DNA from: Adhaeribacter_A terreus
GTDB lineage: Bacteria > Bacteroidota > Bacteroidia > Cytophagales > Hymenobacteraceae
DNA length: 64,000 bases
NCBI RefSeq assembly: GCF_042657365.1
Contig: NZ_JBHSKT010000004.1
Coordinates: 1 to 64,000, forward strand
Reading direction: 5' to 3'
Below, piece by piece: positions 24,854 through 33,890 of this stretch. Numbering within the stretch: the first letter of the stretch is position 1; every line of letters begins with the position of its first letter. Made by a program: the position numbers and the translations under genes. The notes below the pieces were generated by a model. It had not been told where the DNA came from, did not search any database, and saw only the letters and a program-made list of their open reading frames with translations.

Positions 24854-25879
24854 ATGAAGGAAATGCAAGAAATAACGGCGCTCCGCGAACTGCTGGCCAC
24901 CCCAAAGAATATTCTGATCACCACGCACCACAAACCCGATGCCGATGCACTGGGTTCGAGCCTGGGTCTGGCGGGCTATTTAAAAAAGAAGGGCCACCAC
25001 GTAATAGTAGTTACCCCTTCCGATTACCCCGCTTTCCTGAACTGGATGCCCGGCAACGACGAAGTGCTGGTGTACGACGAAAAAACCGATGCCCGCGTGC
25101 GTCATCTGATCAACGAAACCGAAGTCCTTTTCTGCCTCGATTTTTCGGCCCTTAGCCGCATAAACGAAATGGGCGAAATGGTACGCAATTCACCGGCGGT
25201 AAAAGTGATGATCGACCACCACATGCACCCGGAAGATTTCGCGCAGATCACCATCTCCGATACCCGCGCTGCCGCCACTGCCGAATTAATTTTCGAAGTT
25301 ATCCGGAATCTGGGCGACGAAGCCTTGATAGATGCCGGAATTGGTGAATGTCTGTATGCCGGCATCATGACCGATACCGGTTCGTTCCGCCACCCGAGCA
25401 CGTCACGTAATGTGCATTTAATTATTGCCGAACTGATTGCAGCCGGCGCGAATACCGCCCGCGTGCACCGCTTAATTTACGATAATCACACCCTTACCCG
25501 GCTGCGCTTTTTAGGTTACGCCCTGAAAGACAAGCTGGTAGTACACCCCGAATACAATACCGCCTACATTGCCATCAGCCAGGAAGAACTAAAAGAATAC
25601 GATTCCCGGACCGGCGATACCGAAGGACTGGTAAATTTTGCGCTTTCTATTGAAGGCATTGTGTTTGCAGCTTTATTAATAGACCGCGGCCAGGCCGTAA
25701 AAATTTCGTTCCGCAGCGTAGGCGATTTTTCGGTAAACGAATTTTCGAGAGCGCATTTTAACGGTGGCGGTCACCACAACGCAGCCGGCGGCATTTCTCA
25801 CGATAGCCTGGAAGCAACCGTGGCCAAATTCGAAAGCCTGTTGCCGCAATACCGCGAACAACTCATTCATTCTGCATAA
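24854..25879 (+). CDS. nrnA: DHH-family oligoribonuclease/pAp phosphatase NrnA
   Basis: 341 residues from the ATG at 24854. The frame extends upstream to a TTG at 24797 and an ATG at 24815, but homologues begin just before the first strand, as here (MKEMQEITALRELL). The DHH motifs are visible: ITTHHKPDADALGSS (about residues 20-34), the acidic LDFSALSRI, DHHMHPEDF and DTGSF. The DHHA1 part ends with FNGGGHHNAAGG. NrnA degrades nano-RNAs to mononucleotides and dephosphorylates pAp. A GldI-like FKBP gene follows after 24 bases. Confidence 0.9.
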   Translation: MKEMQEITALRELLATPKNILITTHHKPDADALGSSLGLAGYLKKKGHHVIVVTPSDYPAFLNWMPGNDEVLVYDEKTDARVRHLINETEVLFCLDFSALSRINEMGEMVRNSPAVKVMIDHHMHPEDFAQITISDTRAAATAELIFEVIRNLGDEALIDAGIGECLYAGIMTDTGSFRHPSTSRNVHLIIAELIAAGANTARVHRLIYDNHTLTRLRFLGYALKDKLVVHPEYNTAYIAISQEELKEYDSRTGDTEGLVNFALSIEGIVFAALLIDRGQAVKISFRSVGDFSVNEFSRAHFNGGGHHNAAGGISHDSLEATVAKFESLLPQYREQLIHSA

Positions 25880-25903
25880 AAGATTTCAAACTATAACCCA
25901 ATC

Positions 25904-26842
25904 ATGCTAAACAAAGCTAAATTTTTAGTGCCGGTATTAGCCGGTATGTTCCTGATGCAATCTTGCCAGGATAAAGTTAAAAAAGGTGAATTCACGCAAG
26001 GTGAAGGCAGCCTGGAATATATGATCTTCTCTAAAGGCAAAGACGGTAAATATGAGCCGAAAGAGAACCCTGCTTTAGATACTACCATTATTGGCCAGGT
26101 ACTTACCATGCAGCAAGTGGTGAAGAACGATAAAGATTCGGTATTGTTCAGCACCTATACTTCTAAGCAACCTGCAATGGCTCTGATGAATGCTGCGCCA
26201 TACAAAGGTAGCCTGGAAGGTGCTTTATTAATGTTGAAGCCTGGCGACAGCGCCGTTTTCAAGATCAGCGCCGATACGTTGTTTACAAAATCTTACCAGC
26301 AGCCGCTGCCTCCGTTCATTAAAAAAGGCAGCAAACTTACTTTCCATATTGTAGCCGAAAAACTACAGAGCAAAGAGCAGGCAATGGCCGAGCAGCAGAA
26401 AATGCAGGAAGAAAAAATGAAGGAAATGCAGGCGCACGCTGAAAAGCAAATTGCCGTTGACGACGAGAACATTCAGAAATACCTGAAAGAGCAAAACCTG
26501 ACCGCGCAGAAAACGCCATCAGGCTTGTATTACATTATCACGCAGAAAGGCACTGGCCCAACGCCAAAACCAGGTCAGATCGTAGCGGTAAACTACCGTG
26601 GCACTACCTTCGATGGCAAAGAGTTCGATTCTTCGGCTAAAACCGGTGTTCCTTTCGAATTCCAGATCGGCCAGGGTATGGTTATCCGCGGTTGGGATGA
26701 AGGCATTGCGTTACTGAACAAAGGCGCTAAAGCTACACTGCTTATTCCTTCTACGTTGGCTTACGGCCAGCAAGGTGCTGGCGCTAATATTCCAGCCGAT
26801 GCATCGCTGCGTTTCGAGGTAGAACTGGTAGATATTAAATAG
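25904..26842 (+). CDS. FKBP-type peptidyl-prolyl isomerase lipoprotein (GldI-like, large)
   Basis: 312 residues. The lipobox MQSC gives Cys-21. An N-terminal region (about 25-150) with diverged FKBP-like pattern is followed by a helical linker rich in Met, Glu, Gln and Lys (155-190) and a canonical FKBP domain (about 200-312: VAVNYRGTTFDGKEFDSS, FQIGQGMVIRGWDEGIALLNKGAKATLLIP, LAYG, FEVELVDI). It folds exported proteins in the periplasm. It lies 24 bases after nrnA, and a terminator at 26878 ends this unit. Confidence 0.88.
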   Translation: MLNKAKFLVPVLAGMFLMQSCQDKVKKGEFTQGEGSLEYMIFSKGKDGKYEPKENPALDTTIIGQVLTMQQVVKNDKDSVLFSTYTSKQPAMALMNAAPYKGSLEGALLMLKPGDSAVFKISADTLFTKSYQQPLPPFIKKGSKLTFHIVAEKLQSKEQAMAEQQKMQEEKMKEMQAHAEKQIAVDDENIQKYLKEQNLTAQKTPSGLYYIITQKGTGPTPKPGQIVAVNYRGTTFDGKEFDSSAKTGVPFEFQIGQGMVIRGWDEGIALLNKGAKATLLIPSTLAYGQQGAGANIPADASLRFEVELVDIK

Positions 26843-26877
26843 TTTTTTAGGGAAATTCCCTGACATTTGTTAAATTT

Positions 26878-26915
26878 AAAACAGCAACTTTCAGATCGGG
26901 AGTTGCTGTTTTTTT
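26878..26915 (+). terminator. Terminator after the first FKBP gene
   Basis: AAAACAGCAACT pairs with AGTTGCTGTTTT around an 11-base loop, followed by T. Confidence 0.85.
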
Positions 26916-26967
26916 ATTCATGCATTTGCAACTTTGGTTGCTTTAATTTTTAGTTTCGTTATTCTTT

Positions 26968-27504
26968 ATGTTTGTTACATTTTTAAACAAAACCATAACT
27001 TTTAAAACCGTGTTAAGCAGAACTTTCCTGCTTGTAGCGCTTATTTGGTCAGTATCGGCCTGCCAGAAAGAAGTGCTGAACGTGCACGACCCGGTAAAAC
27101 AAGCCGCCGATGATGAAGCGCTGATAAAGGAATGGCTCGCCAAAGACAGCTCCATGCGCCAGGCCCAACGCACCGAATCGGGCATTTACTACGCCAGCCA
27201 GAAACCAGGAACCGGCGCGCAGGTAAAATATGGCAATACCGTAAAAGTGCATTACATCGGTCGTTTCCTGAACGGCAGCAAATTTGATAGCTCTTACGAT
27301 AAAAATTCGCCTTTTACGCTAACCATTGGCAAAACCGGCGTAATTAAAGGCTGGACCGAAGGCCTGCAACTCATGACCGAAGGCGAAACGATGCGCTTTT
27401 ATATTCCTTCGGGCTTGGCTTATGGCCCTGGCGGCAGCAGCGGTTCCATTCCTCCCAATGCTGTACTGGTTTTTGATGTAACGGTATTGCAGATCATCAA
27501 CTAA
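26968..27504 (+). CDS. gldI: FKBP-type peptidyl-prolyl isomerase lipoprotein (GldI-like)
   Basis: 178 residues. A long signal sequence ends VSAC (Cys-31), making a lipoprotein. The single FKBP domain spans about 65-178 (VKVHYIGRFLNGSKFDSSY, FTLTIGKTGVIKGWTEGLQLMTEGETMRFYIPSGLAYG, FDVTVLQI). Size and layout match GldI, an FKBP lipoprotein needed for gliding in Flavobacterium; assignment between the tandem copies is uncertain. A third FKBP gene starts 20 bases downstream. Confidence 0.8.
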   Translation: MFVTFLNKTITFKTVLSRTFLLVALIWSVSACQKEVLNVHDPVKQAADDEALIKEWLAKDSSMRQAQRTESGIYYASQKPGTGAQVKYGNTVKVHYIGRFLNGSKFDSSYDKNSPFTLTIGKTGVIKGWTEGLQLMTEGETMRFYIPSGLAYGPGGSSGSIPPNAVLVFDVTVLQIIN

Positions 27505-27523
27505 TTTTTCAGAACAAACTTAT

Positions 27524-27949
27524 ATGAAATACTTCGGCTGGTTAATCTGCTTCCTTTTTAGCGCCACGCTTGCTTCTGCCAAACCCGACACACTCCAAAC
27601 AGCTTCGGGTTTGCGTTACACAGTTTTGCAAAAGGGCAAAGGTCCGCAAGTAAGCCAAGGCGCCAAAGTAACGGTGCATTACACCGGCCGGTTTGCAAAC
27701 GGAAACGTTTTTGACACTTCCGAAGGCCAGAAACCCATTAAAATTAAAGCTGGAACCGGCGAAGTAATTGCCGGTTGGGACGAAATGCTGCTTCTAATGC
27801 GCGCCGGCGAAGAAGTGGAAGTTATGATCCCGGCGCGTTTAGCTTACGGTGCACACGGCGTACCAGATCCGTTTTCTGCAAATAACGGCTACCGCATTCC
27901 GCCCAACACCGATCTTATTTTCCGGATGAGAATAGAAGAAGTTAAGTAA
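27524..27949 (+). CDS. FKBP-type peptidyl-prolyl isomerase, secreted
   Basis: 141 residues. The signal peptide ends LASA, with no lipobox, so it is probably soluble in the periplasm. The FKBP domain fills the rest (VTVHYTGRFANGNVFDTSEG, IKAGTGEVIAGWDEMLLLMRAGEEVEVMIPARLAYG, DLIFRMRIEEV), with a five-residue insertion before the last strand. It is in one unit with the preceding FKBP gene and ends at the bidirectional terminator at 27974. Confidence 0.88.
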   Translation: MKYFGWLICFLFSATLASAKPDTLQTASGLRYTVLQKGKGPQVSQGAKVTVHYTGRFANGNVFDTSEGQKPIKIKAGTGEVIAGWDEMLLLMRAGEEVEVMIPARLAYGAHGVPDPFSANNGYRIPPNTDLIFRMRIEEVK

Positions 27950-27952
27950 CCT

Positions 27953-27982
27953 AAAACGCTATCCTAAAACACCAAAAAAGTC
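27953..27982 (+). repeat. 30-bp dispersed motif
   Basis: Plus orientation; AAAACGCTATCC with right block AAAAAAGTC, which is also the left stem of the terminator. Confidence 0.75.
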
Positions 27983-28010
27983 GGTCCGCAACATGCAGAC
28001 CGACTTTTTT
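27974..28010. terminator. Bidirectional terminator between convergent FKBP and recO genes
   Basis: AAAAAAGTCGGTC pairs with GACCGACTTTTTT around an 11-base loop. Both arms are the right blocks of two facing 30-bp motif copies. Confidence 0.9.
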
Positions 28011-28031
28011 GGCTTAAAACCATACCGTTTT
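28002..28031 (-). repeat. 30-bp dispersed motif
   Basis: Perfect-length minus copy facing the one at 27953. Confidence 0.8.
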
Positions 28032-28033
28032 TC

Positions 28034-28744
28034 TTAATCTGAAAGCACATCCGAAAGTACGTGAAGCGATTTAATTTCACCTAACCGGTCTACATGCAAC
28101 TGGTAAAACCGGATCAGAATATTCAGAAGCTCTTTCCGCACTCTTCCGTTTGGCACCAGAGCTTCCTGCGGATTTTCCATCAATTCATCCAGCATGCCTT
28201 CAAACATCTGAAAATGCATAACCGATGGCTGCGAAACATGGCCGGTAGGAGGAGCAAAAGCAACCTGATTGGTAATTTCGGTGGCGTTATGCGCTCCAAA
28301 CCCTAAATAATGCGCCAATTGCATTAAAAACGCGAGGTGAAAATTCTCAAAACCAGTTTCCAGGTTATCGAATGCAACAATAGATTGGTACAGAAATTTG
28401 AACAACGGCGGATTTTCTTCCTCCTCTTTTACCGAAGCTGAAATAATTTCGGAAAGGAACAAAGCCACGCTGCTTTTGCGGATATCGTAATGCAAGCTGT
28501 GGAACGGATGCGCACATTTGTATTCTGAAATGCGCGTAATGCCTCCACTTCCCGACTTGTAAACCACCATTTCGAGCAAAGTTAGCGGCTGAAAAAGCGC
28601 AATGCGGGTACCTGGACCTTTTTTACGGACGCTGTTCACAATGTAGGTTTGCAAACCCAACTGCTCGGTGTAAATGCGCGCAATAATAGACGTTTCCCGG
28701 TAACGGATAAAATTCAGGACAATGCCGCGGGTCTTTACTAACAT
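28034..28744 (-). CDS. recO: DNA repair protein RecO
   Basis: A 236-residue recombination mediator that helps RecR load RecA on SSB-coated gaps. The N-terminal OB fold is clear (residues 1-80: VKTRGIVLNFIRYRETSIIARIYTEQLG and NSVRKKGPGTRIALFQPLTLLEMVVYK). The helical C-terminal part lacks the cysteines of the zinc finger seen in some species, usual for this phylum. Its first base follows porZ directly, so the two genes are cotranscribed. Confidence 0.92.
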   Translation of the reverse strand: MLVKTRGIVLNFIRYRETSIIARIYTEQLGLQTYIVNSVRKKGPGTRIALFQPLTLLEMVVYKSGSGGITRISEYKCAHPFHSLHYDIRKSSVALFLSEIISASVKEEEENPPLFKFLYQSIVAFDNLETGFENFHLAFLMQLAHYLGFGAHNATEITNQVAFAPPTGHVSQPSVMHFQMFEGMLDELMENPQEALVPNGRVRKELLNILIRFYQLHVDRLGEIKSLHVLSDVLSD

Positions 28745-31090
28745 CTATTCCAGTACGGCTACTTTGCTCACGCAGGTTTCACCGCCTTCGGGGTTACTGC
28801 TTAAAACCATGTAAACGCCCGAACGTACGTGCTGCCCGTTAATATCGCGCCCGTTCCAGATAGCCGTTCCACCCAGCGCTTTGGTCTCGAAAACCAGGTT
28901 GCCGGTTACATCGGTAATTTTTACAATGGCATTATTGGCAATACCCGAAATAGCAATTTGTCCGGCAAAACCGGGCCGTACCGGGTTTGGGAAAACGTTG
29001 GCACAATTCAGGGCTTCGGTAGTAATGGTAGCGCCGGCCCGGTAAGAAACCAAGCCAGCTTCCGTACCAATAAAAACGTCGCCGGTGGCATGGTTTACGG
29101 CAATATCGGTTATTTTATTTGAAGGAAGCGGGCTGTTGTTCGTCGTGAAATTCAGAATAACTTTATCGCCGTCTTCGTTGAAAAGCCATACCCCATTTTC
29201 GGTACCAACCCATTTGCGGTTCGCACCATCTACAGTAATTACCGTTACAATTTGTTCTTCCAGCAAAGCCCGGTTACCGAAAACGGGCACCGAAGCCGAA
29301 ATATTTTTAGTAGAAGCAAAAGCGAGTTCCGGATCGTAAAAAATCCCGATACCGTTTTCCGTTCCTATCCAGATATCGCCGTCCATGTCTTTCGCAATGC
29401 TATGCACTTCGTTACCCGGAAGATTCCCGCCCGTTGCACTTTTGTTCAGAAACCGGAAACGATTATTCACATCATCATAAACCACCAACCCGTTGCCGTT
29501 TCGCGGCCGGATCGTGATCCATTTATACCCGCTATCGTCTATCACGATCTTTTCGAAAGTATTGGATGTGCTGAAACTGGTACCTTCGGAGGTATTCTGC
29601 AGATTAAATGTTCGCCAGGTTCCGTCGGGGCGCAGCATGTGCAAACCCGGCAAACCCGAAAAATCGGAAGGATTGATTACCCACATATTGCCTTCCGGAT
29701 CGGCAGCAATATCTGTAACGCGCAGGTATGTGTTATAAGCCGGATTACCAGCCGCTACTGAACTGCTCAACACATCAGCGCCCAGCACTTTAAAATCGCC
29801 GGGACCATTCCATTCCAGCACCCCATAACCAAAACTACCCATATATAATTTACCGTTTACCGGGTTGCGTGCCACGGCGCTCAGGTCCAGAATGTCAGGA
29901 TATTTGGCGGGATCTTTAAAGCGGTTGAAATTATAATTTTCCCAGGTTCCGTTCTTAAACTCGTAAAAACCCAAACCGGAACTAAGCTGGCCCGGCCCAC
30001 GGTAACCACCCGCAAGCACCACTACCGATTGCGCATCGGCCAGAATTTTGAACGTACTGATATCGGCGGGACCGGAAGGAAAAAGATTTGAATACGACTG
30101 GTGAATGGTTCGTACCAAACCATTGTTGAAATCAGCCACCCAGAATTCACCGGTGCGGTCCTGGGCTACGGCTTGTGGTTTATTCATAAGCCCATCGGCC
30201 AGGTAGCCTACAATTTCGTTGTTTTCACTTAAGAAGCGCACGTTATAATCGGTGCAGACCAGCAACACACTTTTACGCGGAACCAACTGTTTTATCAACG
30301 AACCTAACCAGGTATCGGCTTTGGTTTTATTCCAGGTTCCGTTCTCTAATTTATAAACCCCATAACTGTTAACGCCGGCGTAAACGGCATTTTTAAAAGT
30401 TGCCAGCGTCCGAATATTATCGGGGCTTATAGCAGGCAGGTTATCGGCAGTGCCGTAGGTTTTCCAGTTCTTCAGGTCGTTGAGGTTTACGGTCCGGTAA
30501 TTATCGGCCCGCATAATACCGCCGGAAGTGGCAATAAAAAGCTGGTTATTCAGAATGGTGCTGGCGTAAACCTTCAGCGTAACGCCGGCCTGGTTGCGCA
30601 GCATATAGCTGTCTTTTATTTCCAGTTTCTGTAGATCGAGCACCACCAAACCGAACGCACAGGATAAATAAGCCAGTTTGTCTTTGAAGTAGATGTTATA
30701 GATGAGCTTTTCGCCGGGCAGCGATTTGCGCAGAATATCGTTGATGTTGATTATTTCTTCCCCGCGGATCAGGTCTAGGTTGGTGTTTTCGTAAGCAATT
30801 ACCAGCGTATTGGTTACACTGTCGAAATTCATGGTGCTTACGCCCATATCGTGCAGGCCGTTCACTTTAGAAAGCACTTCCAGGCTGTTGAATTCCTTAT
30901 CGAAATAGAAAAGGCCTTTTTCGGTGGCGCAGTAAATTTTAGGGCCGGCCGCAACTACCGTTTTAGCGTTATGGTTCGGCACATAAACGCGCCAATCGCC
31001 AATACCCGTACCGGACGATTGCGCCCGCACGGGGAAAACAATAAACTGCAGGAAGAGACCTAAGAATAAAAAACGTACGAAGTGCTTCAT
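28745..31090 (-). CDS. porZ: T9SS component PorZ-like two-propeller protein
   Basis: 781 residues. A signal peptide (1-24, ending VRAQ) is followed by repeated propeller blades of the two-component-regulator type (W.VY.NDN.KTV, YCATEKGLFYFD, GSGG.YWIGTENGIGIF, WVGTENGVWLFNEDG and similar). The last 75 residues form a type A sorting domain (ANVFPNPVRPGFAGQIAISG to SGVYMVLSSN and SKVAVLE). In Porphyromonas, PorZ sits on the cell surface and helps attach anionic LPS to T9SS cargo. Its position next to recO is characteristic in Bacteroidota and supports the assignment. Confidence 0.85.
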   Translation of the reverse strand: MKHFVRFLFLGLFLQFIVFPVRAQSSGTGIGDWRVYVPNHNAKTVVAAGPKIYCATEKGLFYFDKEFNSLEVLSKVNGLHDMGVSTMNFDSVTNTLVIAYENTNLDLIRGEEIININDILRKSLPGEKLIYNIYFKDKLAYLSCAFGLVVLDLQKLEIKDSYMLRNQAGVTLKVYASTILNNQLFIATSGGIMRADNYRTVNLNDLKNWKTYGTADNLPAISPDNIRTLATFKNAVYAGVNSYGVYKLENGTWNKTKADTWLGSLIKQLVPRKSVLLVCTDYNVRFLSENNEIVGYLADGLMNKPQAVAQDRTGEFWVADFNNGLVRTIHQSYSNLFPSGPADISTFKILADAQSVVVLAGGYRGPGQLSSGLGFYEFKNGTWENYNFNRFKDPAKYPDILDLSAVARNPVNGKLYMGSFGYGVLEWNGPGDFKVLGADVLSSSVAAGNPAYNTYLRVTDIAADPEGNMWVINPSDFSGLPGLHMLRPDGTWRTFNLQNTSEGTSFSTSNTFEKIVIDDSGYKWITIRPRNGNGLVVYDDVNNRFRFLNKSATGGNLPGNEVHSIAKDMDGDIWIGTENGIGIFYDPELAFASTKNISASVPVFGNRALLEEQIVTVITVDGANRKWVGTENGVWLFNEDGDKVILNFTTNNSPLPSNKITDIAVNHATGDVFIGTEAGLVSYRAGATITTEALNCANVFPNPVRPGFAGQIAISGIANNAIVKITDVTGNLVFETKALGGTAIWNGRDINGQHVRSGVYMVLSSNPEGGETCVSKVAVLE

Positions 31091-31415
31091 ATTAAAATCC
31101 GGGCTTTCGTTTTGTTAACGGTGCCGGGCTGCATTTAGTGCCTGCCACCGCCAGTATTCTAAAAACGCCCTAAAACGGTATCGAAATTACGGAAAAAAGT
31201 CGAGGGTTGATCAAGGCTCCGGGCAAAGAATCTAAATCTCACCCTTCCGGGTTATGCATTATCAACAGCAGGTCTATTAATGGAAATAAAACCAGAGAGC
31301 CAACCGGCAAACAGCAAAACTAGGGTACGCTACTCCGCATAATAAATAAATTCATTTAATATTAAAACATAAAACAACAAAATGCGTTTCGCTACCAAAA
31401 CAAACTTAAAATAAT
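31091..31415. other. 325-base spacer upstream of porZ
   Basis: It contains one 30-bp motif copy (31172) and otherwise AT-rich sequence. No promoter for porZ could be fixed; TAATTTCG near 31185 on the minus strand is one base off the -7 consensus. Confidence 0.45.
31172..31201 (+). repeat. 30-bp dispersed motif
   Basis: Plus orientation; AAAACGGTATCG and AAAAAAGTC with an altered middle. Confidence 0.7.
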
Positions 31416-31562
31416 ATGGCAACCGTAAAAAAGAACATTATTACCCAGGGGCTGAGCGGTACGCTTGGCGGGGCGATCGTATTCCGGCAGGTAGGCGACA
31501 AAATTACGGTGCAGGCGCTGGATATGCCGGGCAACAGGAGCAAAGAAACCCGAACGCTATAA
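31416..31562 (+). CDS. Small protein, 48 residues, probably truncated member of a larger family
   Basis: ATG at 31416, TAA at 31560. The product (MATVKKNIITQGLSGTLGG to SKETRTL) resembles the N-terminus of a Bacteroidota family whose members start with a K.NI..QGLSG..G..IVFRQ motif and run to roughly 200 residues; that recollection is not checked. Here the frame stops after 48 codons and a clean terminator follows within 25 bases, so it is either a genuine mini-gene or a remnant with a new end. There is no clear ribosome site. Confidence 0.5.
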   Translation: MATVKKNIITQGLSGTLGGAIVFRQVGDKITVQALDMPGNRSKETRTL

Positions 31563-31585
31563 ACTATGTTTTGTACAATTATTCA

Positions 31586-31609
31586 AAAGGGCAGCAATGC
31601 CCTTTTTTT
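31586..31609 (+). terminator. Terminator of the 48-residue gene
   Basis: AAAGGGCA pairs with TGCCCTTT around GCAA, followed by T. Confidence 0.85.
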
Positions 31610-31737
31610 ATGCTCGGAGCACCCAACAACACCCAAGGAGCACCGAACCTACCCCGAAGGGAATGCGAAGGCAATTCCTTTTCAACTTTAGCGGAATATT
31701 ACAATTTTTAAAATATGGGGATTGGGTTTTTATTCTG

Positions 31738-31767
31738 AAAACGCTACCGTTTTAGGATGAAAAATCA
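31738..31767 (+). repeat. 30-bp dispersed motif
   Basis: Plus orientation; AAAACGCTACCGTTTT and GAAAAATC. Confidence 0.65.
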
Positions 31768-31779
31768 AGGTGAATTTTT

Positions 31780-31884
31780 GTCCCCCTTTGGAGGGGGCTG
31801 GGGGGAGGATTTTTACATTACCTGATTTTACAATAGTTGATCAGAAATGTGTATTCCTCCCCCCTACCCCCTCCAAAGGGGGAC
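31780..31884. mobile_element. MITE/REPIN-like inverted-repeat element, copy A
   Basis: 105 bp. Terminal inverted repeats of about 33 bp begin GTCCCCCTTTGGAGGGGG and continue with a G-run and AGGA; each end is itself a small hairpin. The core TCAGAAATGTGTA is shared with copy B. There is no ORF, so any movement would need a transposase elsewhere. Confidence 0.75.
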
Positions 31885-31904
31885 TTTTTTTTATTTACTA
31901 ACAA

Positions 31905-33869
31905 CTACTTCGCTACTTCTACCCAGCCCTTCCAGGTTTGCTTGCCGGATTGAAAACGGTAATAGTAAACACCACTGCTTAGGTTTTCAGCTTTCCAATC
32001 GTTTTTATAATCGCGGCTCCGGAAAACTTCCACACCCCAGCGGTTGTAGATAACCAGTTCATTTTCCGGGTATCCTTTCAGGTTCCCGATCACAAAAGCA
32101 TCGTTTTTATGGTCTGCGTTGGGCGTGATGATGTTGTAGAAAACCGGCGGCAGCGAACCGGCAATTTCTACTTTTAAAGTTGCTCCATAATCACAGGTTT
32201 CCTTATTAGTTTCTAATACCGTTACGGTTGCTTCAGCAGTTTCGCCCCAGTTTACCCGGATGCGGTTGGTGCCTTGCCCAGAAACGATCTCACCACCGGA
32301 AACCTGCCAGTGCAAATCATTGCCGGTAGTTTGCCCGGAAACCCGGTATTCCTGATCTTCAGCAAACCTGTAAACCTGCTCCGGGCCGCTTACCTTCAGT
32401 TCAGCATTAGACCGCACCACCACTTTTACAAAAGCCGTATCGGTGCGAAAAGGCGAAGAAGCTATAACCCGGTACGTGGTAGTAGCTGTTGGCCAGACTA
32501 CCGGATTAGCCAGCGTATCGTTGGGCGCAGTTAAACCGTTGGCAGGCTCCCAGCGGAAACGCTCTGCTCCGGCGCCATAAGCCGAAAGCTGCACCGAATC
32601 GCCGTAGCAAATGGTATCACGGCTGGCCTGTGCCTGCAAGATTCCCGCGTTACGGAAGAGCGTTTGGTTTAAGGCTGGAAGGCTTGTTACAATACTAGTG
32701 ATAGGAATGGTATTCAGCTTAAAACCGCAAGCTATCCCTTTTTGATCCGGGTAGCTGATCTGGCTCAGATAATATGGTGGTGGCGTATTGGTGGAATCCT
32801 CTCTTACCGCGTAGATTTTCCCATCCATGGCAAGTTGCATGTCCCATATTTGTATTTGACCAAAGCCAATGAATGAAGGATGATAAATAGTGGTTACAGA
32901 TTGTTGGATTTGCGGACTATTTCCGGCTGCCAAGTCATATTGCAAAAGCGCGTATGAAGCATTTGAACTAACCTTACTCATCGTTCCGACATATAATTTA
33001 GTACTATTCGGGGAAAAGGAAAAGGAAAAAGCTTGTTGTTTAGCTGAATCAGGTATAATTAAACTGTGAAGCGCCGATACGTTGCCCGTTTGCCGGTTAA
33101 AGCCAAATATTTCTACGCTTTGCTTGCCCGATACTACCAGCATTTCGCTGTTGGGGGAGCTTTTAAGCCTGCCGCCCGCCCATAGCTTTTTATTGATTGC
33201 CGAAACTATTGGTGCCCCGATGCCGTTAGCATTGACCGGGAATGCCAGCAAACTATCCCCGCTAAAATTCATTGATAATAGCCAGTAATCGCGGTTGTTT
33301 TGGTGCAACATAGCAGCCATGCCTCTGCCAACCTGCGTGCTCAGTAACTTTAAGGAATTCGGCACTACATCGCCAAAGCTGTTGTTCAGCCGCATGTCTA
33401 TTTCAGCCACCTGTAATTCATCGAAAAAGGTATTAAGAAATATATAATAGCGCTGCCTGTCCTGCGGGTTTTGCATGATTAATTCTGCATAAGTACCCAT
33501 ATATGAAATTCCTGCTTTAAAAATATCACCATTGGGCATTTGCTGATATTTATTGTTTACTTTTTGTCGGGTTGCTACATTTCCAATACTGCTGAAAAAA
33601 AGCAATTCGCCATTTTTATCGCTTATGGTGGCAACCCCTACTGTACCAGGATGGTTATTTATAAAAGGCTGGGGTTGTAACTTAGAAGCACTAAAATCAA
33701 GATGAACTCCTGGGACTCCAGAACTACCTTGGCCACCCCCAAACAACCAGTTGGCGCCTTGCTTCTCTTGGGCATAAAGAGGCACGCAGAATAAAAATAA
33801 CACGATTCTTAATATTTGCTTGCCGGTTTTAGGAAAGCAAATATTAAAAGGAATAAAGTATGAAGCCAT
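31905..33869 (-). CDS. T9SS cargo with PKD-like domain and type B (CHU_C) sorting domain
   Basis: 654 residues. The signal peptide is about residues 15-34 (ILRIVLFLFCVPLYAQ). The first 370 residues form a propeller-like region with repeated SPDG/SPNS-type turns. An Ig/PKD-like part (about 400-570) follows, with GDSVQLSAYGAGAERFRWEP and GPEQVYRFAEDQEYRVSG. The C-terminal 85 residues are the gliding-motility-associated type B sorting domain (ITPNADHKNDAFVIGNLKGYPENELVIYNRWGVEVF and SSGVYYYRF). It is exported and probably surface-attached. The function of the propeller is unknown. A TATATTTA box on the minus strand at 33891-33898 may be the promoter. Confidence 0.85.
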   Translation of the reverse strand: MASYFIPFNICFPKTGKQILRIVLFLFCVPLYAQEKQGANWLFGGGQGSSGVPGVHLDFSASKLQPQPFINNHPGTVGVATISDKNGELLFFSSIGNVATRQKVNNKYQQMPNGDIFKAGISYMGTYAELIMQNPQDRQRYYIFLNTFFDELQVAEIDMRLNNSFGDVVPNSLKLLSTQVGRGMAAMLHQNNRDYWLLSMNFSGDSLLAFPVNANGIGAPIVSAINKKLWAGGRLKSSPNSEMLVVSGKQSVEIFGFNRQTGNVSALHSLIIPDSAKQQAFSFSFSPNSTKLYVGTMSKVSSNASYALLQYDLAAGNSPQIQQSVTTIYHPSFIGFGQIQIWDMQLAMDGKIYAVREDSTNTPPPYYLSQISYPDQKGIACGFKLNTIPITSIVTSLPALNQTLFRNAGILQAQASRDTICYGDSVQLSAYGAGAERFRWEPANGLTAPNDTLANPVVWPTATTTYRVIASSPFRTDTAFVKVVVRSNAELKVSGPEQVYRFAEDQEYRVSGQTTGNDLHWQVSGGEIVSGQGTNRIRVNWGETAEATVTVLETNKETCDYGATLKVEIAGSLPPVFYNIITPNADHKNDAFVIGNLKGYPENELVIYNRWGVEVFRSRDYKNDWKAENLSSGVYYYRFQSGKQTWKGWVEVAK

Positions 33870-33890
33870 TATTAAAAGTGTTTAGCCAAC

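Larger units (their letters stand above)
31563..31904. other. 342-base spacer with terminator, motif copy and MITE-like element
   Basis: It holds the terminator at 31586, a 30-bp motif copy at 31738 and the 105-bp inverted-repeat element at 31780-31884. No gene seen. Confidence 0.6.
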
